DNA of 64,000 bases. It comes from RDYJ01 sp034931405 (lineage in GTDB: Bacteria; Cyanobacteriota; Cyanobacteriia; Cyanobacteriales; Nostocaceae). Location: the NCBI RefSeq assembly GCF_034931405.1, contig NZ_JAYGHA010000020.1, positions 1-64,000 of the forward strand. Reading direction: 5' to 3'. The translations under genes were made by a program, and so were the position numbers. Under the pieces are notes generated by a model. It was not told the origin of the DNA and made no database searches. It saw only the letters and a program-made list of their open reading frames with translations. This document shows positions 9,401-19,300 of this stretch, piece after piece (positions within the stretch are counted from its first letter, which is position 1; each line of letters opens with the position of its first letter).

Positions 9401-10035
9401 GCTTGATGAATCTTTCTATCAAACGCAGCAACACCAGCCAACTCATCAATAATTTCGCGACGTTCCCGCGCATTCATCGAAATAATGCTGGTTACATCCC
9501 CCTGCAACACCACATTATACCCTTCAGGATAAACTCTGAGATCCTCCAACTCCTGATGCAACTCAGTCAAAGTACAAGAAGAACCATTAATATAATAATT
9601 TGAAGTATAACTTCCCTGAGAGTTGACCCGTAAACGTCGAGTAACACTCCACTCAGTTGGGGACTGAGGACTGGGGACTGGGGACTGGGAGTTATTTTTC
9701 TCCTCTACTTCCTCTACTTCCTCCCCTTCCTCACTTTGCGTCTTTGCGTCTTGGCGTGAGACAATATCCGAAATATCAAAAGTTACCGTTACACTCGCTT
9801 CAATAGCATTCCGTCCCTTAGCGACTTGATTATTATTAACCAAATCTGGTAAACGTTCAGCCCGCATTCCCTTAGAACTAGACAAGCCTAAGCAAAACAG
9901 CAACGCATCGAGAATATTTGATTTACCAGAACCGTTAGGACCAGATATGACAGTACATCCCGTCAGCAGAGGGACAGAAGTTGTACCACCGAAGGATTTA
10001 AAATTAGTAAGTTCAACCCGCTTGATATGCACCAT
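6403..10035 (-). CDS. smc: Chromosome segregation protein SMC
   Basis: 1210 residues, a full-length SMC. Walker A (residues 31-39, GPNGSGKSN) is at the N-terminus. Two long Gln/Glu-rich coiled coils flank a hinge (about 555-700, GLCGLVVDLGKVESRY...). The C-terminal head has the signature LASMSGGEKSLTALSFIFSL and Walker B FYAFDEVDMFLDGAN. SMC dimers with ScpA/ScpB compact and segregate the chromosome; no scp gene is in view. Residues 93-128 are unusual: an acidic run and a Pro/Ser/Gln run encoded by repeat DNA like the intergenic repeats of this genome, placed between N-head strands. The frame stays open, so the protein is probably functional. Confidence 0.97.
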   Translation of the reverse strand: MVHIKRVELTNFKSFGGTTSVPLLTGCTVISGPNGSGKSNILDALLFCLGLSSSKGMRAERLPDLVNNNQVAKGRNAIEASVTVTFDISDIVSRQDAKTQSEEGEEVEEVEEKNNSQSPVPSPQSPTEWSVTRRLRVNSQGSYTSNYYINGSSCTLTELHQELEDLRVYPEGYNVVLQGDVTSIISMNARERREIIDELAGVAAFDRKIHQAKATLDEVKEKEDSCRIIEGELTLQRDRLYQDKLKADKYRQLKKEFQEKQSWEAVLSWRSLQAKQENLVGDIQAGDVSFTQLSDNLTAVNKNIDEQSTALDALNARVKSLGEDELLAVQSTFATQEAERKQLQRQQGELESHLQETTKRLNQTQQEIQQYQVSLQQAAQQQNVERLQLTSLQSERNQTRENLDASRQAAAEIATASEAWVQQQTALNRQIETLLQTLEPQRTEQAQLRERNSQLQQLIEEESQIIASLEPQLAEKQAECENLEVEFNASNTPIQNLAENLAATDQELQLQQDTQKRLLQEQREKQRQLDKLEAQTQAQQEVQGTQASKVIIQSGLPGLCGLVVDLGKVESRYHLALETSAGARLGHIVVEDDRVAAAGIELLKQKRAGRATFLPLNKIKAPKFTPDLTLRYVDGFVEYAMNLVECDRRYQEVFKYVFGNTVVFATLEQARKQIGLYRIVTLDGELLETSGAMSGGSNTQRSALKFGTGEIKESEEVVNLRTRLGDIERVLERCGEAITNLSTRSKQLSLELTESRQGKREQQLHLEQLKKDIKNLNAQLENTRAQLSQNNGKFNNAQSRLEILDRELPGKENELQHLRHTLAELESSQTPSEWQEIQATIKIQEQQLQQKETAVREVEQRLQNLENQQQRLQEKITESETRVIEYQQEQTIVSSQQSTVNSQLSELNTQITAIQASLRELEQNLGEEKKKRDATEQEVRSLLLRQQQLQWELEKLQETQEKRREDLTALRTQLQTLAADLPSPLPEVPDKVDLEELQKELRSLGKRLQAMEPVNMLALTDYEIVEGRLQELTQKLQTLEGERTELLLRIENFTTLRQTAFKEAFDAVNENFQSIFATLSDGDGYLQLENPEDPFGSGLNLVAHPKGKPVQRLASMSGGEKSLTALSFIFSLQRYRPSPFYAFDEVDMFLDGANVERLAKMIKQQAQQAQFIVVSLRRPMIESAQRTIGVTQARGAYTQVLGIKLKSSDN
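9652..9759 (-). repeat. Intergenic-type repeats inserted in frame within smc
   Basis: Within smc the DNA contains a tandem GGGACTG heptamer (about 9660-9689), a CTTCCTCTA repeat (about 9706-9728) and the TTTGCGTCTTTGCGTC string (about 9736-9751). All are typical of noncoding short repeats in Nostocales. Translated, they give a Ser/Pro/Gln run and a Glu/Val run at residues about 93-128. Confidence 0.7.
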
Positions 10036-10110
10036 TATGGGCGCTGCTTCACTGTAAACTGGTATAAAGGAACAAGTGTATCAATTATTTTAATATTTGC
10101 AACCGTTTAG

Positions 10111-10145
10111 GGATTTTAGATTTTGGATTTTGGATTTTGGATTGA
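10111..10145. repeat. GATTTTG short tandem repeat
   Basis: About four copies of a GATTTTG heptamer lie in the gap between smc and the divergent acetyltransferase gene. A second low-complexity string (CTCTGCGTCCTCTGCGCC, about 10236-10255) follows. Both belong to the short-tandem-repeat class common in heterocystous cyanobacteria. Confidence 0.7.
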
Positions 10146-10287
10146 TTCTGATAATTAATACTAACAACTTACTTTAATATTTAATTTAGATTTTAAATCC
10201 AACCTCTTACACAAAAAACCTCGAAAACTCAATTTCTCTGCGTCCTCTGCGCCTCTGCGGTTTGCTTCTCTTAATTCCCTAATCAAC

Positions 10288-10770
10288 ATGAAACTATTGT
10301 ACCAAAAATTTATCATTCGTGATTGGCATAAAAAAGATCGCATATCAGCCGCAAACGTAATTAGTTCCGTATTATCAGAATACAGCTTGACTTGGGAAGC
10401 TGACGGTGCTGATAGGGATGTTTTAGAAGTTGAGGAATTTTACATAAATGCAGGTGGTGAATTTTGGGTAATTGAACACCAAAACCAAATAGTAGGTACA
10501 GGGGCATATTATCCCATAAAACGGGGTGAAAAGGCTGTAGAAATCAGAAAAATGTATATTTTACCAGAAGTTCGTGGTTTAGGTTTAGGGAAACATTTAT
10601 TACAGCAGTTAGAATTAGCCATATCTAAACGCGGATTTAAGCAAATTTGGATTGAAACTGCCAGCGTTTTGAAAGAAGCAGTCCAACTTTATGAAAGTAG
10701 TGGTTACATCCCTGCTACAGGTGTAGAAACAAAAAGGTGCGATCGCGTTTATGTTAAATATTTATATTGA
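10288..10770 (+). CDS. GNAT family N-acetyltransferase
   Basis: 160 residues spanning one GNAT domain. The acetyl-CoA binding motif A is MYILPEVRGLGLGKHLLQQLE (the R-G-x-G-x-G/A loop). Motif B is LYESSGY near the C-terminus, typical of the RimI/YhbS group. It transfers an acetyl group from acetyl-CoA to an amine; the substrate cannot be read from sequence. It begins 252 bp from the divergent smc gene, and the palindrome at 10776-10808 lies directly after its stop codon. No signal peptide; cytosolic. Confidence 0.88.
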   Translation: MKLLYQKFIIRDWHKKDRISAANVISSVLSEYSLTWEADGADRDVLEVEEFYINAGGEFWVIEHQNQIVGTGAYYPIKRGEKAVEIRKMYILPEVRGLGLGKHLLQQLELAISKRGFKQIWIETASVLKEAVQLYESSGYIPATGVETKRCDRVYVKYLY

Positions 10771-10775
10771 TACCC

Positions 10776-10808
10776 AGATCCCCGACTTCTCAAAGAAGTC
10801 GGGGATCT
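10776..10808. repeat. AGATCCCCGACTTCT palindrome, short form
   Basis: A perfect 15-bp inverted repeat (10776-10790 and 10794-10808) with a 3-nt loop, 5 bp after the acetyltransferase stop. The same arms occur with a 3-nt loop at 32648-32680 and with a longer loop at 53186-53251 and 56419-56484. It could fold into a terminator-like hairpin, but no T-run follows on the plus strand. Confidence 0.8.
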
Positions 10809-10828
10809 ATCTCCTCCCAGCAATCATT

Positions 10829-11494
10829 ATGTTTAAAAATTTACTTAATCTTTTTTTACAGAGCAATTGCCCGATTTGCCAACGCAGCACATCTAATGGA
10901 ATTTGTCAATATTGTGCTAAACAATTAAAAAGCTGTCATTTGAAAAACCCCAAATACTTATGGAAACAGGAATTACCAGTGTTTAGTTGGGGTAGTTATG
11001 GAGGAACATTAAAAAGAGCGATCGCTGTCATGAAATATGAAAACCAACCAGAAATTGGCAGGTTGTTAGGGCAGTATTTAGGGGAAGCATGGTTATTAAA
11101 TTTCACATCAGCAAATCTAAACCCTGTAATTGTACCCATACCACTCCACACCAAAAAGCTCAAAGAAAGAGGTTTCAACCAAGCTGAAATCATCGCCCAA
11201 GGATTTTGTGAAATAACTGGGTTAAAATTAAAATCGAATGGTTTAGCCAGAATCAAAGAAACCAAAGCACAGTTTAGCGTATCCGGTGCGGAGCGTGAAC
11301 AAAACTTAACAAATGCTTTTACTTTAGGTTCAGATTTTAGCCGTCGTCATCCAGATGCACCAGTGCTATTAGTGGATGATATTTATACCACAGGTGCAAC
11401 TGCCAAATCTGCTGTATACGTACTTCATGAAAGTAGCATTTCTGTACTTGGTTTAGCATCTGTGGCTACGACTAGCAAAGATAGATCAGCCTAG
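10829..11494 (+). CDS. comF: ComF family phosphoribosyltransferase-like protein
   Basis: 221 residues from the ATG at 10829. An in-frame upstream start at 10751 would overlap the preceding gene and translate the palindrome, so it is rejected. The N-terminus has two CxxC pairs (Cys14/Cys17, Cys26/Cys29), a zinc-finger-like feature of ComF. The C-terminal domain has the PRPP-binding motif VLLVDDIYTTGATAKS. ComF proteins are needed for natural transformation, probably helping to load or process incoming single-stranded DNA. No other competence gene is adjacent. Confidence 0.88.
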   Translation: MFKNLLNLFLQSNCPICQRSTSNGICQYCAKQLKSCHLKNPKYLWKQELPVFSWGSYGGTLKRAIAVMKYENQPEIGRLLGQYLGEAWLLNFTSANLNPVIVPIPLHTKKLKERGFNQAEIIAQGFCEITGLKLKSNGLARIKETKAQFSVSGAEREQNLTNAFTLGSDFSRRHPDAPVLLVDDIYTTGATAKSAVYVLHESSISVLGLASVATTSKDRSA

Positions 11495-11574
11495 AGTTGA
11501 TGGGCATTTTATATTTGAGAAATCTATAATTAGGATAATGATATCCTGTGTTTGAGGGAACACTATTTCAATTT

Positions 11575-12036
11575 ATGAACAAAGCTTTTGCAGCGGCTTT
11601 AAGAAAAATCATTATTATTCCTGTGACTATGATGACAGTGGGGATAAGCATAAATACAGGATTTGCTCAAAATCAAAATAATTTATATAAACCCATTCCC
11701 TTAAATACTAATGCAGAAATTACTGATACATTAACAGCTACAGATATTCCCACAGGTCAAGGAGGATTTGCTCGTGACTATAGCGTCAAGTTAAACAAAG
11801 GTGATAATTTAGCAATTGATTTATCTTCTGAGAACTTTGATACAATTATCACACTGTTAGCTCCTAATGGGTCAACAGTGGCAGAAAATGATGATGGACC
11901 AGATGGTACAAGTAATTCTCTATTATTTACCCGCATCACGGAAACAGGAAATTACATTGTTCGTGTCAGGTCTTTTGGAGAAACTGGGGTAGGAACTTTT
12001 AAACTCAACGTGACAAAACTGCAACCAGTTAAGTAG
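11575..12036 (+). CDS. Secreted PPC-domain (pre-peptidase C-terminal) protein
   Basis: 153 residues from ATG 11575; a GTG at 11548 would add nine residues. The N-terminus has a signal peptide (AALRKIIIIPVTMMTVGISI, then Ala-rich GFAQ cleavage region). The rest is a single PPC beta-sandwich: YSVKLNKGDNLAIDLSSENFDTIITLL, then DDGPDGTSNS and GNYIVRVRSF. PPC domains accompany secreted proteases and bind surfaces or are removed on maturation; here the domain stands alone with no catalytic part. Presumed periplasmic or extracellular; partner unknown. Confidence 0.82.
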   Translation: MNKAFAAALRKIIIIPVTMMTVGISINTGFAQNQNNLYKPIPLNTNAEITDTLTATDIPTGQGGFARDYSVKLNKGDNLAIDLSSENFDTIITLLAPNGSTVAENDDGPDGTSNSLLFTRITETGNYIVRVRSFGETGVGTFKLNVTKLQPVK

Positions 12037-12085
12037 GGTTTGCTGAAGAAGTGGGAAAAGCTTTTCCAGTCCACCTTGTCGAAAA

Positions 12086-15000
12086 TTACACGGGTCTTGA
12101 CTTAATTAAACAAGTCTCAAGCTGTTTTGCCAAAACCCTGACATGGGGATCTTTAATCATAGTGTAGTGATTACCAGGAACCTCATATACTTCCAACTTG
12201 GGTAGCGTTTTCTTATCCCACCCGCTTCGGGGAAATAACCACAGTGGTGCTTTTCTCCTTTCGTCAGCACAAAACAGCGCAACACGACCGTCATAGGGAG
12301 AAAATTGATAATGAGATGCGGTAAGAACGAGGGAAGAAAGAGTCTCCACAGAAGGCTTTCTTTCTCTTTCTTCTGATGAGGGTTGCTGTCCTAGAATCTG
12401 ATTTAGTCCCAAATTACGCAAAATCCTCAATCCTTTTTGTCGTAAATATTGCCAACGTTCTTTGGGTTTCAACTGCTTGAAAGTAGACAAAATCAAACTT
12501 ATATGAGAATATAGGTTTTGGCAGTACCGATAAAGTACGTAAAGAAAATGAGTCCCTGGACGATCAAAAATCACTAATAAATCTACGGTTTTTCCCCGCG
12601 CTTGCAATTGCTGACTGATTTCGTAGGCAACCAGCGCCCCATAGGAATAACCACCAATAGAATAAGATCCCTGGGGCTGAACTGTCAAAATATCTTTCAA
12701 ATGGCGAGCGGCTAAGGCTTTAATAGCGTAAGTATTATCACTACTAAAAACGTTATAACCCGATTCGAGCAAGAAAAAAGGACATTCTAAAAGATTTGCT
12801 AAAGGAACAGCCTCTTTATAAGCATTAGCACAGTAAAAGAAAGGCTTTTCTGGATTACCTCTAGAGTGGATTTTTACCATGAAAGAGTTAGGTTGAGGTC
12901 GTTCTCCTGGACGACCAAGAGTAATGGCTAAGAGGGCTTTTTCTTCCTCTACAGAGAGTTGATAATTATGAATATTAGAATCAGAAGGAATGTGGTCTGA
13001 AACCTCTTCATGCTCCAGATAATGGGCTAACTGAGCAATAGTTGTTAACTCAAAAAGGGCTGAGATTGGCAGCTTTTTACTCAGCAACGTTTCAATTTTA
13101 GCTACAAGACTGACTGTTAGTAAGGAATGTCCACCCAGAGCAAAGAAATCATCTTTAATTCCAATGGGTTTAACATTAAATACTTCTTCCCAAATCTCTG
13201 TTAGTTGTCGTTCAATGTCATTGCGAGAGGGAATGAAAGTTTCTGAAATTCTTTGTTTATCAAGTTCAGGGAGGGGTAAAGCTTCATGATTGATTTTGCC
13301 ATTTACCGTTAAAGGAAAGGCTGACAACTGTACAAAATATGTCGGTATCATGTAGCTGGGTAATTGTTTTTCTACAAAAGATCGAGCTTCTTCGTTAATT
13401 AATTGTTGCTGTTCGTAAGGAATGATATAAGCAACTAATCGCTCATCATCTGTAGATAACTGACATTTTTTGATGAGTGCTTCCCGAATTTGGGGATGTT
13501 GACACAGACAAGCTTCTATTTCTTGAGGTTCTATGCGAAATCCACGAATTTTAATTTGACGATCAATGCGACCGAGAAATTCTACATTTCCATCTGGTAG
13601 ATAACGTCCTAGATCACCAGTACGATAGAGTTGTGCTGTTAATTGATTAGACCAGGGATGAAAAACAAATTTTTCAGCAGTTAGTTCTGCTCGATTCAGA
13701 TAACCTTGAGCTAAACCATCTCCTCCTAAATAAATTTCTCCTGGGACTCCCACGGGTACAGGTTGCTGATATTGATCTAAAATGTAAACTTCAGTATTGG
13801 CGATCGCCCGACCAATGGGCAGATTTTTAGTATTTTCTGATAAACTTTCTACAGGATACCAAATACTAAAAGTTGTATTTTCTGTAGGTCCGTAAACATG
13901 AAGCAAATGCTGAGGTTTACCTTGTTCTAAAATCCTGGTTACCGATGCGGGAGCTACTGATTCACCGCCAAATAGCAGATACTTTAAACTAGCGAAAGCA
14001 TCAGGAATTTCCCAAGTTAATTTCTCAAATAGCGCAGTAGTTAAAAAGAGAATACTAATTTGAGAATCTTTGATTTTCTCAGCTAAATTGCTGGGAGAAA
14101 GTAATGTTTCTCGGTTAATCTCCACCAGGGTAGCACCATTGAGCATCGCTCCCCAAATCTCAAAAGTTGCCGCATCAAAAGACAGATTAGAGGCTTGAGC
14201 AATGCGATCACCTACGGTGGGCGTTTCGCCATCGCCCTTTTGAATTTCAATATAATTAGTATTCACTACCAGACGACTAATAGCACGATGGGGAACTATC
14301 ACCCCTTTAGGTGTGCCAGTAGAACCTGAAGTATAAATAATATAAGCGCAACTTGTGGCTGTGGCTAATTGTGGTAGATTATTAATTGCCTGTGTAGCAA
14401 TAACTTCCGCATCTGCATCCAAATAAATCCGGTTCACTCCCACAAAATCAGATGAGAAATGTTGACAAGTTACCAAAACCGTAATGTCTGCATCGGAGAG
14501 CATAAACTCTAAACGCTGCTGAGGATAATTCGGATCAAGAGGAACATAAACTGCTCCTACCTTGAGGATAGCTAAAGCTGTCACCACAAAATCTAGGGAA
14601 TTTTGCAGATAAATTCCTACCCTTTCCCCCACTCCCACACCTTGACTTTGGAGATAATGAGCAAGTTGATTTGCTTGTTGGTTAAGTTCTTGATAAGTAA
14701 TTTTAGGTTCTAGAAACGCAACGGCTTGGGGGTTTTTCTCGACTTGTTGCTCAAAAAGGCTACTAACAGTTTGATCGCGCGGATAGTCGGTTTGAGTCTC
14801 ATTCCACAAGAAGATCATCTGCTTTTCTTCTTCAGATGAAAGAAACTGTAGCCTTGTTACTTTTGCAGTTGGTTGAGCAATGATAGCTGTGAGCAAAGTT
14901 TGGTAATGAGCGATCAAACTCTGAATAGTTGTATCTACAAATAGATGGTTATTATAATTAACAAAACATTTTAATCCTGCGTTGGTTTCTTCGAGGATGA

Positions 15001-16354
15001 CAGTGATATCAAACTTAGTCGTATTGGTACTGACTGGAAAAAGACTAACTTTGAGGTCAGGTAAATTAAGGGTTGCTCTGGGTACATTTTGCAGAGAAAA
15101 CATTACTTGAAATAGGGGATGACGCGAGCGATCGCGCTGTGGTTGCAATTCCTCAACTAATTTTTCAAAAGGAATATCTTGATGGCTATAAGCTTCTAGG
15201 GTTGTATCTCTAACTTGTTGCAGCAGTTCCAGGAAAGTAATATCTTTAGCTAAATTAATTCGCAAAGCCAGGGTATTGACAAAAAAGCCAATCAAGTTTT
15301 CAATTTCTGTATAGTTGCGGTTAGCAATGGGCGAACCAATCAAAAAATCTTCTTGGCCACTATAGCGATACAACAGAATAGCAAACGCCGTTAGCAAAGT
15401 CATATATAAAGTTGCCCCTTCTAAGAGTCCCAGTTGTTTAAGTGCTGCCACTTGAGAACTAGAAAGGTAAAAATATTGGCGATCGCCTGTGTGAGTCTGC
15501 ACAGGTGGACGGGGGTTGTCAGTCAGCAGATCCAAATTTTGCGGCGCATCCCCTAGTTTTTCTCGCCAGTAATTAAGTTGCTGTGCTAAAAAATCTCCTT
15601 GCAGACGTGATTTTTGCCACACCGCAAAATCTTTATATTGAATTGGTAACTCTGGTAAAGATATCGATAGATCCAGAGCAAAAGCCTGATAAAAACTCAT
15701 TAACTCTTGCCACCAAATCCTTGATGACCAAGCATCAAAAGCAATATGATGTACAACAGTGACTAAAATATATTCTGAAGCAGAGATATGAAACAGCTTA
15801 TTTCTGAGTACCTTTCCCCCAGCTAAATCAAAAGGTTCGTTAATAAATTGAACAAGAATATCTTGAATTTCCGCCTCTGATGTCGCAGAATTAAGATGCT
15901 GCAAATCAACCACAGGCAGAGATAGCGTTGATTCTGATACTATATTTTGATAAGGCTGTCCGTCTATTGTGGGAAAATTAGTACGCAAAACACTATGACG
16001 CTCAACAATCTTTTCCAAGCTTTTTTCTAAAGCAGAAATATTAAGATTCCCCTGCAAACGCAAAGCCAGAGGAATATTATAAACCGCAAGATTTGGTTCA
16101 AGCTGATCTAGAAACCACAAACGTTGCTGGGCAAAGGATAAAGGGACAAAATCATCCTCAGCAATGGGGATAGTTTCCACTCGTTGCTGTTGTCGCAAAA
16201 AAGCAATTATTTCCGATTTCTGAGCAGATAACTGTCCTTTTAACTCTGGAGTAAGCGCATTATTTGGACAACGATAGCGCAAACGGTCTTCCTCAACCCA
16301 CAACTGAATGTTTTGAGCTTGCAATTCTTCCAATAATACCTGAATAGAATTCAT
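12086..16354 (-). CDS. Nonribosomal peptide synthetase, terminal module (docking-C-A-PCP-TE)
   Basis: 1422 residues. Order: TubC_N-type docking domain (1-55), condensation domain (about 68-495; HHIAFDA at 202-208 in place of HHxxxDG), adenylation domain (about 515-1005; YIIYTSGSTGTPKGV), carrier domain (DDFFALGGHSLL, about 1070) and a type I thioesterase (about 1150-1422; catalytic Ser in GGYSYGA). Aligned by eye to GrsA the specificity residues read D-A-F-F-L-G-V-T-F, near published Ile/Val codes. The gene overlaps the upstream NRPS gene by ATGA. It should add the last residue and release the product. No epimerase or methyltransferase is present. Product identity is inference. Confidence 0.93.
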   Translation of the reverse strand: MNSIQVLLEELQAQNIQLWVEEDRLRYRCPNNALTPELKGQLSAQKSEIIAFLRQQQRVETIPIAEDDFVPLSFAQQRLWFLDQLEPNLAVYNIPLALRLQGNLNISALEKSLEKIVERHSVLRTNFPTIDGQPYQNIVSESTLSLPVVDLQHLNSATSEAEIQDILVQFINEPFDLAGGKVLRNKLFHISASEYILVTVVHHIAFDAWSSRIWWQELMSFYQAFALDLSISLPELPIQYKDFAVWQKSRLQGDFLAQQLNYWREKLGDAPQNLDLLTDNPRPPVQTHTGDRQYFYLSSSQVAALKQLGLLEGATLYMTLLTAFAILLYRYSGQEDFLIGSPIANRNYTEIENLIGFFVNTLALRINLAKDITFLELLQQVRDTTLEAYSHQDIPFEKLVEELQPQRDRSRHPLFQVMFSLQNVPRATLNLPDLKVSLFPVSTNTTKFDITVILEETNAGLKCFVNYNNHLFVDTTIQSLIAHYQTLLTAIIAQPTAKVTRLQFLSSEEEKQMIFLWNETQTDYPRDQTVSSLFEQQVEKNPQAVAFLEPKITYQELNQQANQLAHYLQSQGVGVGERVGIYLQNSLDFVVTALAILKVGAVYVPLDPNYPQQRLEFMLSDADITVLVTCQHFSSDFVGVNRIYLDADAEVIATQAINNLPQLATATSCAYIIYTSGSTGTPKGVIVPHRAISRLVVNTNYIEIQKGDGETPTVGDRIAQASNLSFDAATFEIWGAMLNGATLVEINRETLLSPSNLAEKIKDSQISILFLTTALFEKLTWEIPDAFASLKYLLFGGESVAPASVTRILEQGKPQHLLHVYGPTENTTFSIWYPVESLSENTKNLPIGRAIANTEVYILDQYQQPVPVGVPGEIYLGGDGLAQGYLNRAELTAEKFVFHPWSNQLTAQLYRTGDLGRYLPDGNVEFLGRIDRQIKIRGFRIEPQEIEACLCQHPQIREALIKKCQLSTDDERLVAYIIPYEQQQLINEEARSFVEKQLPSYMIPTYFVQLSAFPLTVNGKINHEALPLPELDKQRISETFIPSRNDIERQLTEIWEEVFNVKPIGIKDDFFALGGHSLLTVSLVAKIETLLSKKLPISALFELTTIAQLAHYLEHEEVSDHIPSDSNIHNYQLSVEEEKALLAITLGRPGERPQPNSFMVKIHSRGNPEKPFFYCANAYKEAVPLANLLECPFFLLESGYNVFSSDNTYAIKALAARHLKDILTVQPQGSYSIGGYSYGALVAYEISQQLQARGKTVDLLVIFDRPGTHFLYVLYRYCQNLYSHISLILSTFKQLKPKERWQYLRQKGLRILRNLGLNQILGQQPSSEERERKPSVETLSSLVLTASHYQFSPYDGRVALFCADERRKAPLWLFPRSGWDKKTLPKLEVYEVPGNHYTMIKDPHVRVLAKQLETCLIKSRPV

Positions 16355-19300
16355 ATTTCTCCCTCCTCATAATCATCGTTAACCCCGCGCAACTTCTCTA
16401 TTTCCTGACTTAATCCCGCTATAGTAGGTGTAGAGAAAAAACTGATAAAAGAAAGTTTGACACCAAACACTTGGAACAGGCGGGAAATTACCTGAGTTGC
16501 CAAAAGTGAATGTCCTCCTAACGCAAAAAATTTATCATCAATGCCGATAGTATCTATCCCCAAAACTTGTGACCAAATCTCGGCAATTTTGACTTCTATC
16601 TCAGTGCGAGGGGGAATAAACTCTGTATTAATCTGCTCAAAACTCGGTTTTGGTAAAGCGTGACGGTCGATTTTGCCATTGGGTGTTAGAGGGAATTCTT
16701 CTAACACTACAAAGGCAGAAGGTATCATGTAATCTGGTAATTTACTTTTTAAAAAGTTCTGTATTTCTAATACAGAAACATCTGTAGACTGAGGAATAAA
16801 GTAAGCAACAAGACGTTTGTCATCTTGTTTGTCTTCTCTGACTATAACTACAGTTTCTCTGATTTCTTGATGTTGATTAATTGTTGTCTCAATTTCTCCT
16901 GTTTCAATGCGAAAACCTCGCAGTTTAAATTGATGGTCAATACGTCCCAAATATTCAATGTCACCGTTGGGAAGATAACGGGCTAAGTCACTTGTCTTGT
17001 ATATGCGGCTTTTTGAGTCAGAAGTGAAAGGATCAGGAATAAACTTTTCCTGAGTGAGTTCAGGTTGATGAAAATAACCCTGTGCTAAACCCGTGCCACC
17101 AATATACAGTTCTCCAGGAACACCTATAGGTACTGGTTGTAAATACTTGTCTAAGATGTAAATTTGAGTGTTAGCTATGGGACGACCAATAGGAACAAAA
17201 GCTTCACTTTTATCTACTTGATGAATGGTAGACCAAATAGTGGTTTCTGTCGGTCCGTATAAATTCCAGACACTAGCAGCCTTTTGACATAACTGTGAGG
17301 CTAAGTTTTGGGATAAAGCTTCACCACCACAGAGAATTTTTAGTTGTGAATTTCCTTCCCAACCTGCATCTAATAACATTCGCCAAGTGGCAGGGGTAGC
17401 TTGCATGAGAGTTACAGCAGAATTATTCAGTTTTTGTAATAATTGTGTGCCATCAGTTGCAGTTTCCCGACTGACTAAAATTAATTTAGCTCCTGTGGTT
17501 AAGGGCAGGAAGATTTCTAAAACTGCAATATCAAAAGATAGGGTAGTTACTGACAGAAGGTTGTCTATATTTGTTAACTGCAACTTCTCCTGCATTGCCG
17601 TGAAGAAATTAATTACATTTCTATGGGCAATTTGTACACCTTTTGGTTTACCTGTGGAACCAGAAGTGTAAATTATGTAACTGAGATTATTTGGATAAAT
17701 ATTGTTGTTAACTGAGTTTTGTTGATGTGTGGCGATGTTTTTCCAGTCGCTGTCTAAACAGATAACTTGGGCGGATTTAGGTGGAAGAGCTTTTAATAAA
17801 TTTTCTTGGGTTAATAAGACTGAAATTTCCGAGTCTTCCACCATAAAAGCCAACCGTTCTTTTGGATAAGCTGGATCGAGCGGGACGTAAGCACCACCCG
17901 CTTTGAGGATGGACAAAAGTCCAATTACCATTTCTAAGGACCGTTCAACACAAATTCCTACTAATACTTCTTTTTCTACTCCCAGTTTTTGCAGGTAGTG
18001 AGCGAGTTGATTTGCTCTAGTGTTCAGTTCTCGATAGGTTAATTGCTGGTTTTCAAATACTACTGCTACAGCCTCTGGTGTTTTCTGGACTTGTTCTTCA
18101 AATAATTGATGAATACACTTATCCTGTGGGTATTCTGTCTTAGTCTGATTCCACTCAACTAAAATTTGTTGTTGTTCAGAAGCTGTTAACAGCGGTAACT
18201 TAGATATCACTTGATCAGGATTAGCAACAATCCCTTCTAACAATCTTCCAAAATGTCCAACAGCACGAATAATAGTATCTCGATCAAATAAACCAGTGTT
18301 ATACCCAAAAAATCCTCTCAGTTCTCCTCTGTCTTCTTCCAGGTGTAAAGCAAGAGGAACTTTTGCAGTTTGAGGATTAATTTCCAGGGATTCCCAAGTT
18401 AAACCAGAAACTTCCCTTACTGGTAATGACTGACCTTGAAAATCCAACATTACTTGAAAGAGAGAGTTTCCTTTGTCAACACGACTATTCTGCAACTGAG
18501 TAGCCAGTTCTAGATAGGGTAAATTACTATGCTCTTGGGCTTCTAAAACCGTATCTTGTACTTGTCTTAACAATGTCAGAAAACTAATATCTCCTGATAG
18601 CTTACTGCGTAAGACCAAGTTATTCATGAAAACCCCGATTAAACTCTGAGTTTCCGCTTGTTGTCGCCAAGAAGTGGGAGTACCAACTATTAAATCACTT
18701 TGCCCTGTATAGCGATAAAGCAAGATTTTTAAAGCAGTCAAAAGTAAAGTGAACAAAGTCACCTGTGCTTGCTGACTCAGAGATTTTAAAGCACTGGTTA
18801 ATTCTTGAGAGAGTATGATCGATTCTTGATCACCTGCTAATGTTTTTAAGTCTGGTTGTTGCTTAAATGGTAAGTTGAGAGCAGGAGGTAAATCTCCTAG
18901 TTGCTTTTGCCAGTAATTGAGAAGTTTTTGGTAATTTTCTCCTTGTAATTGCTCTCGCTGCCACAGTGCAAAATCTGCGTATTGAATGGGTAATTCAGAT
19001 AGAGGTGATGGACGATTTTCTGAAAATGCCTCATATAAAACAGTCAGTTCCTTAACCCAAAGTACATCAGATTGATCGTCATCAACGATGTGATGTAAGG
19101 TGAGATGAAACCAATGTTCAATTTCGCTGATGCGGAATAAAACTGCACGCCAAGGTAAGTCTTTTTCCAGTTGAAAAGGGCGTTTAGTTTCTGCTATTAC
19201 CTGTTTTCTAGCTTCTGATTCTGACGATACATCAACAATTGAGAGAATATAATTTGCGGGAGGCGCAATAAATTGTTTTGTTGTTCCTGCTGATAAATAA

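Noticed and set aside
10751..10828. Upstream start for comF
   Set aside because: It would translate the palindromic repeat and overlap the acetyltransferase gene; ATG 10829 gives the family N-terminus.
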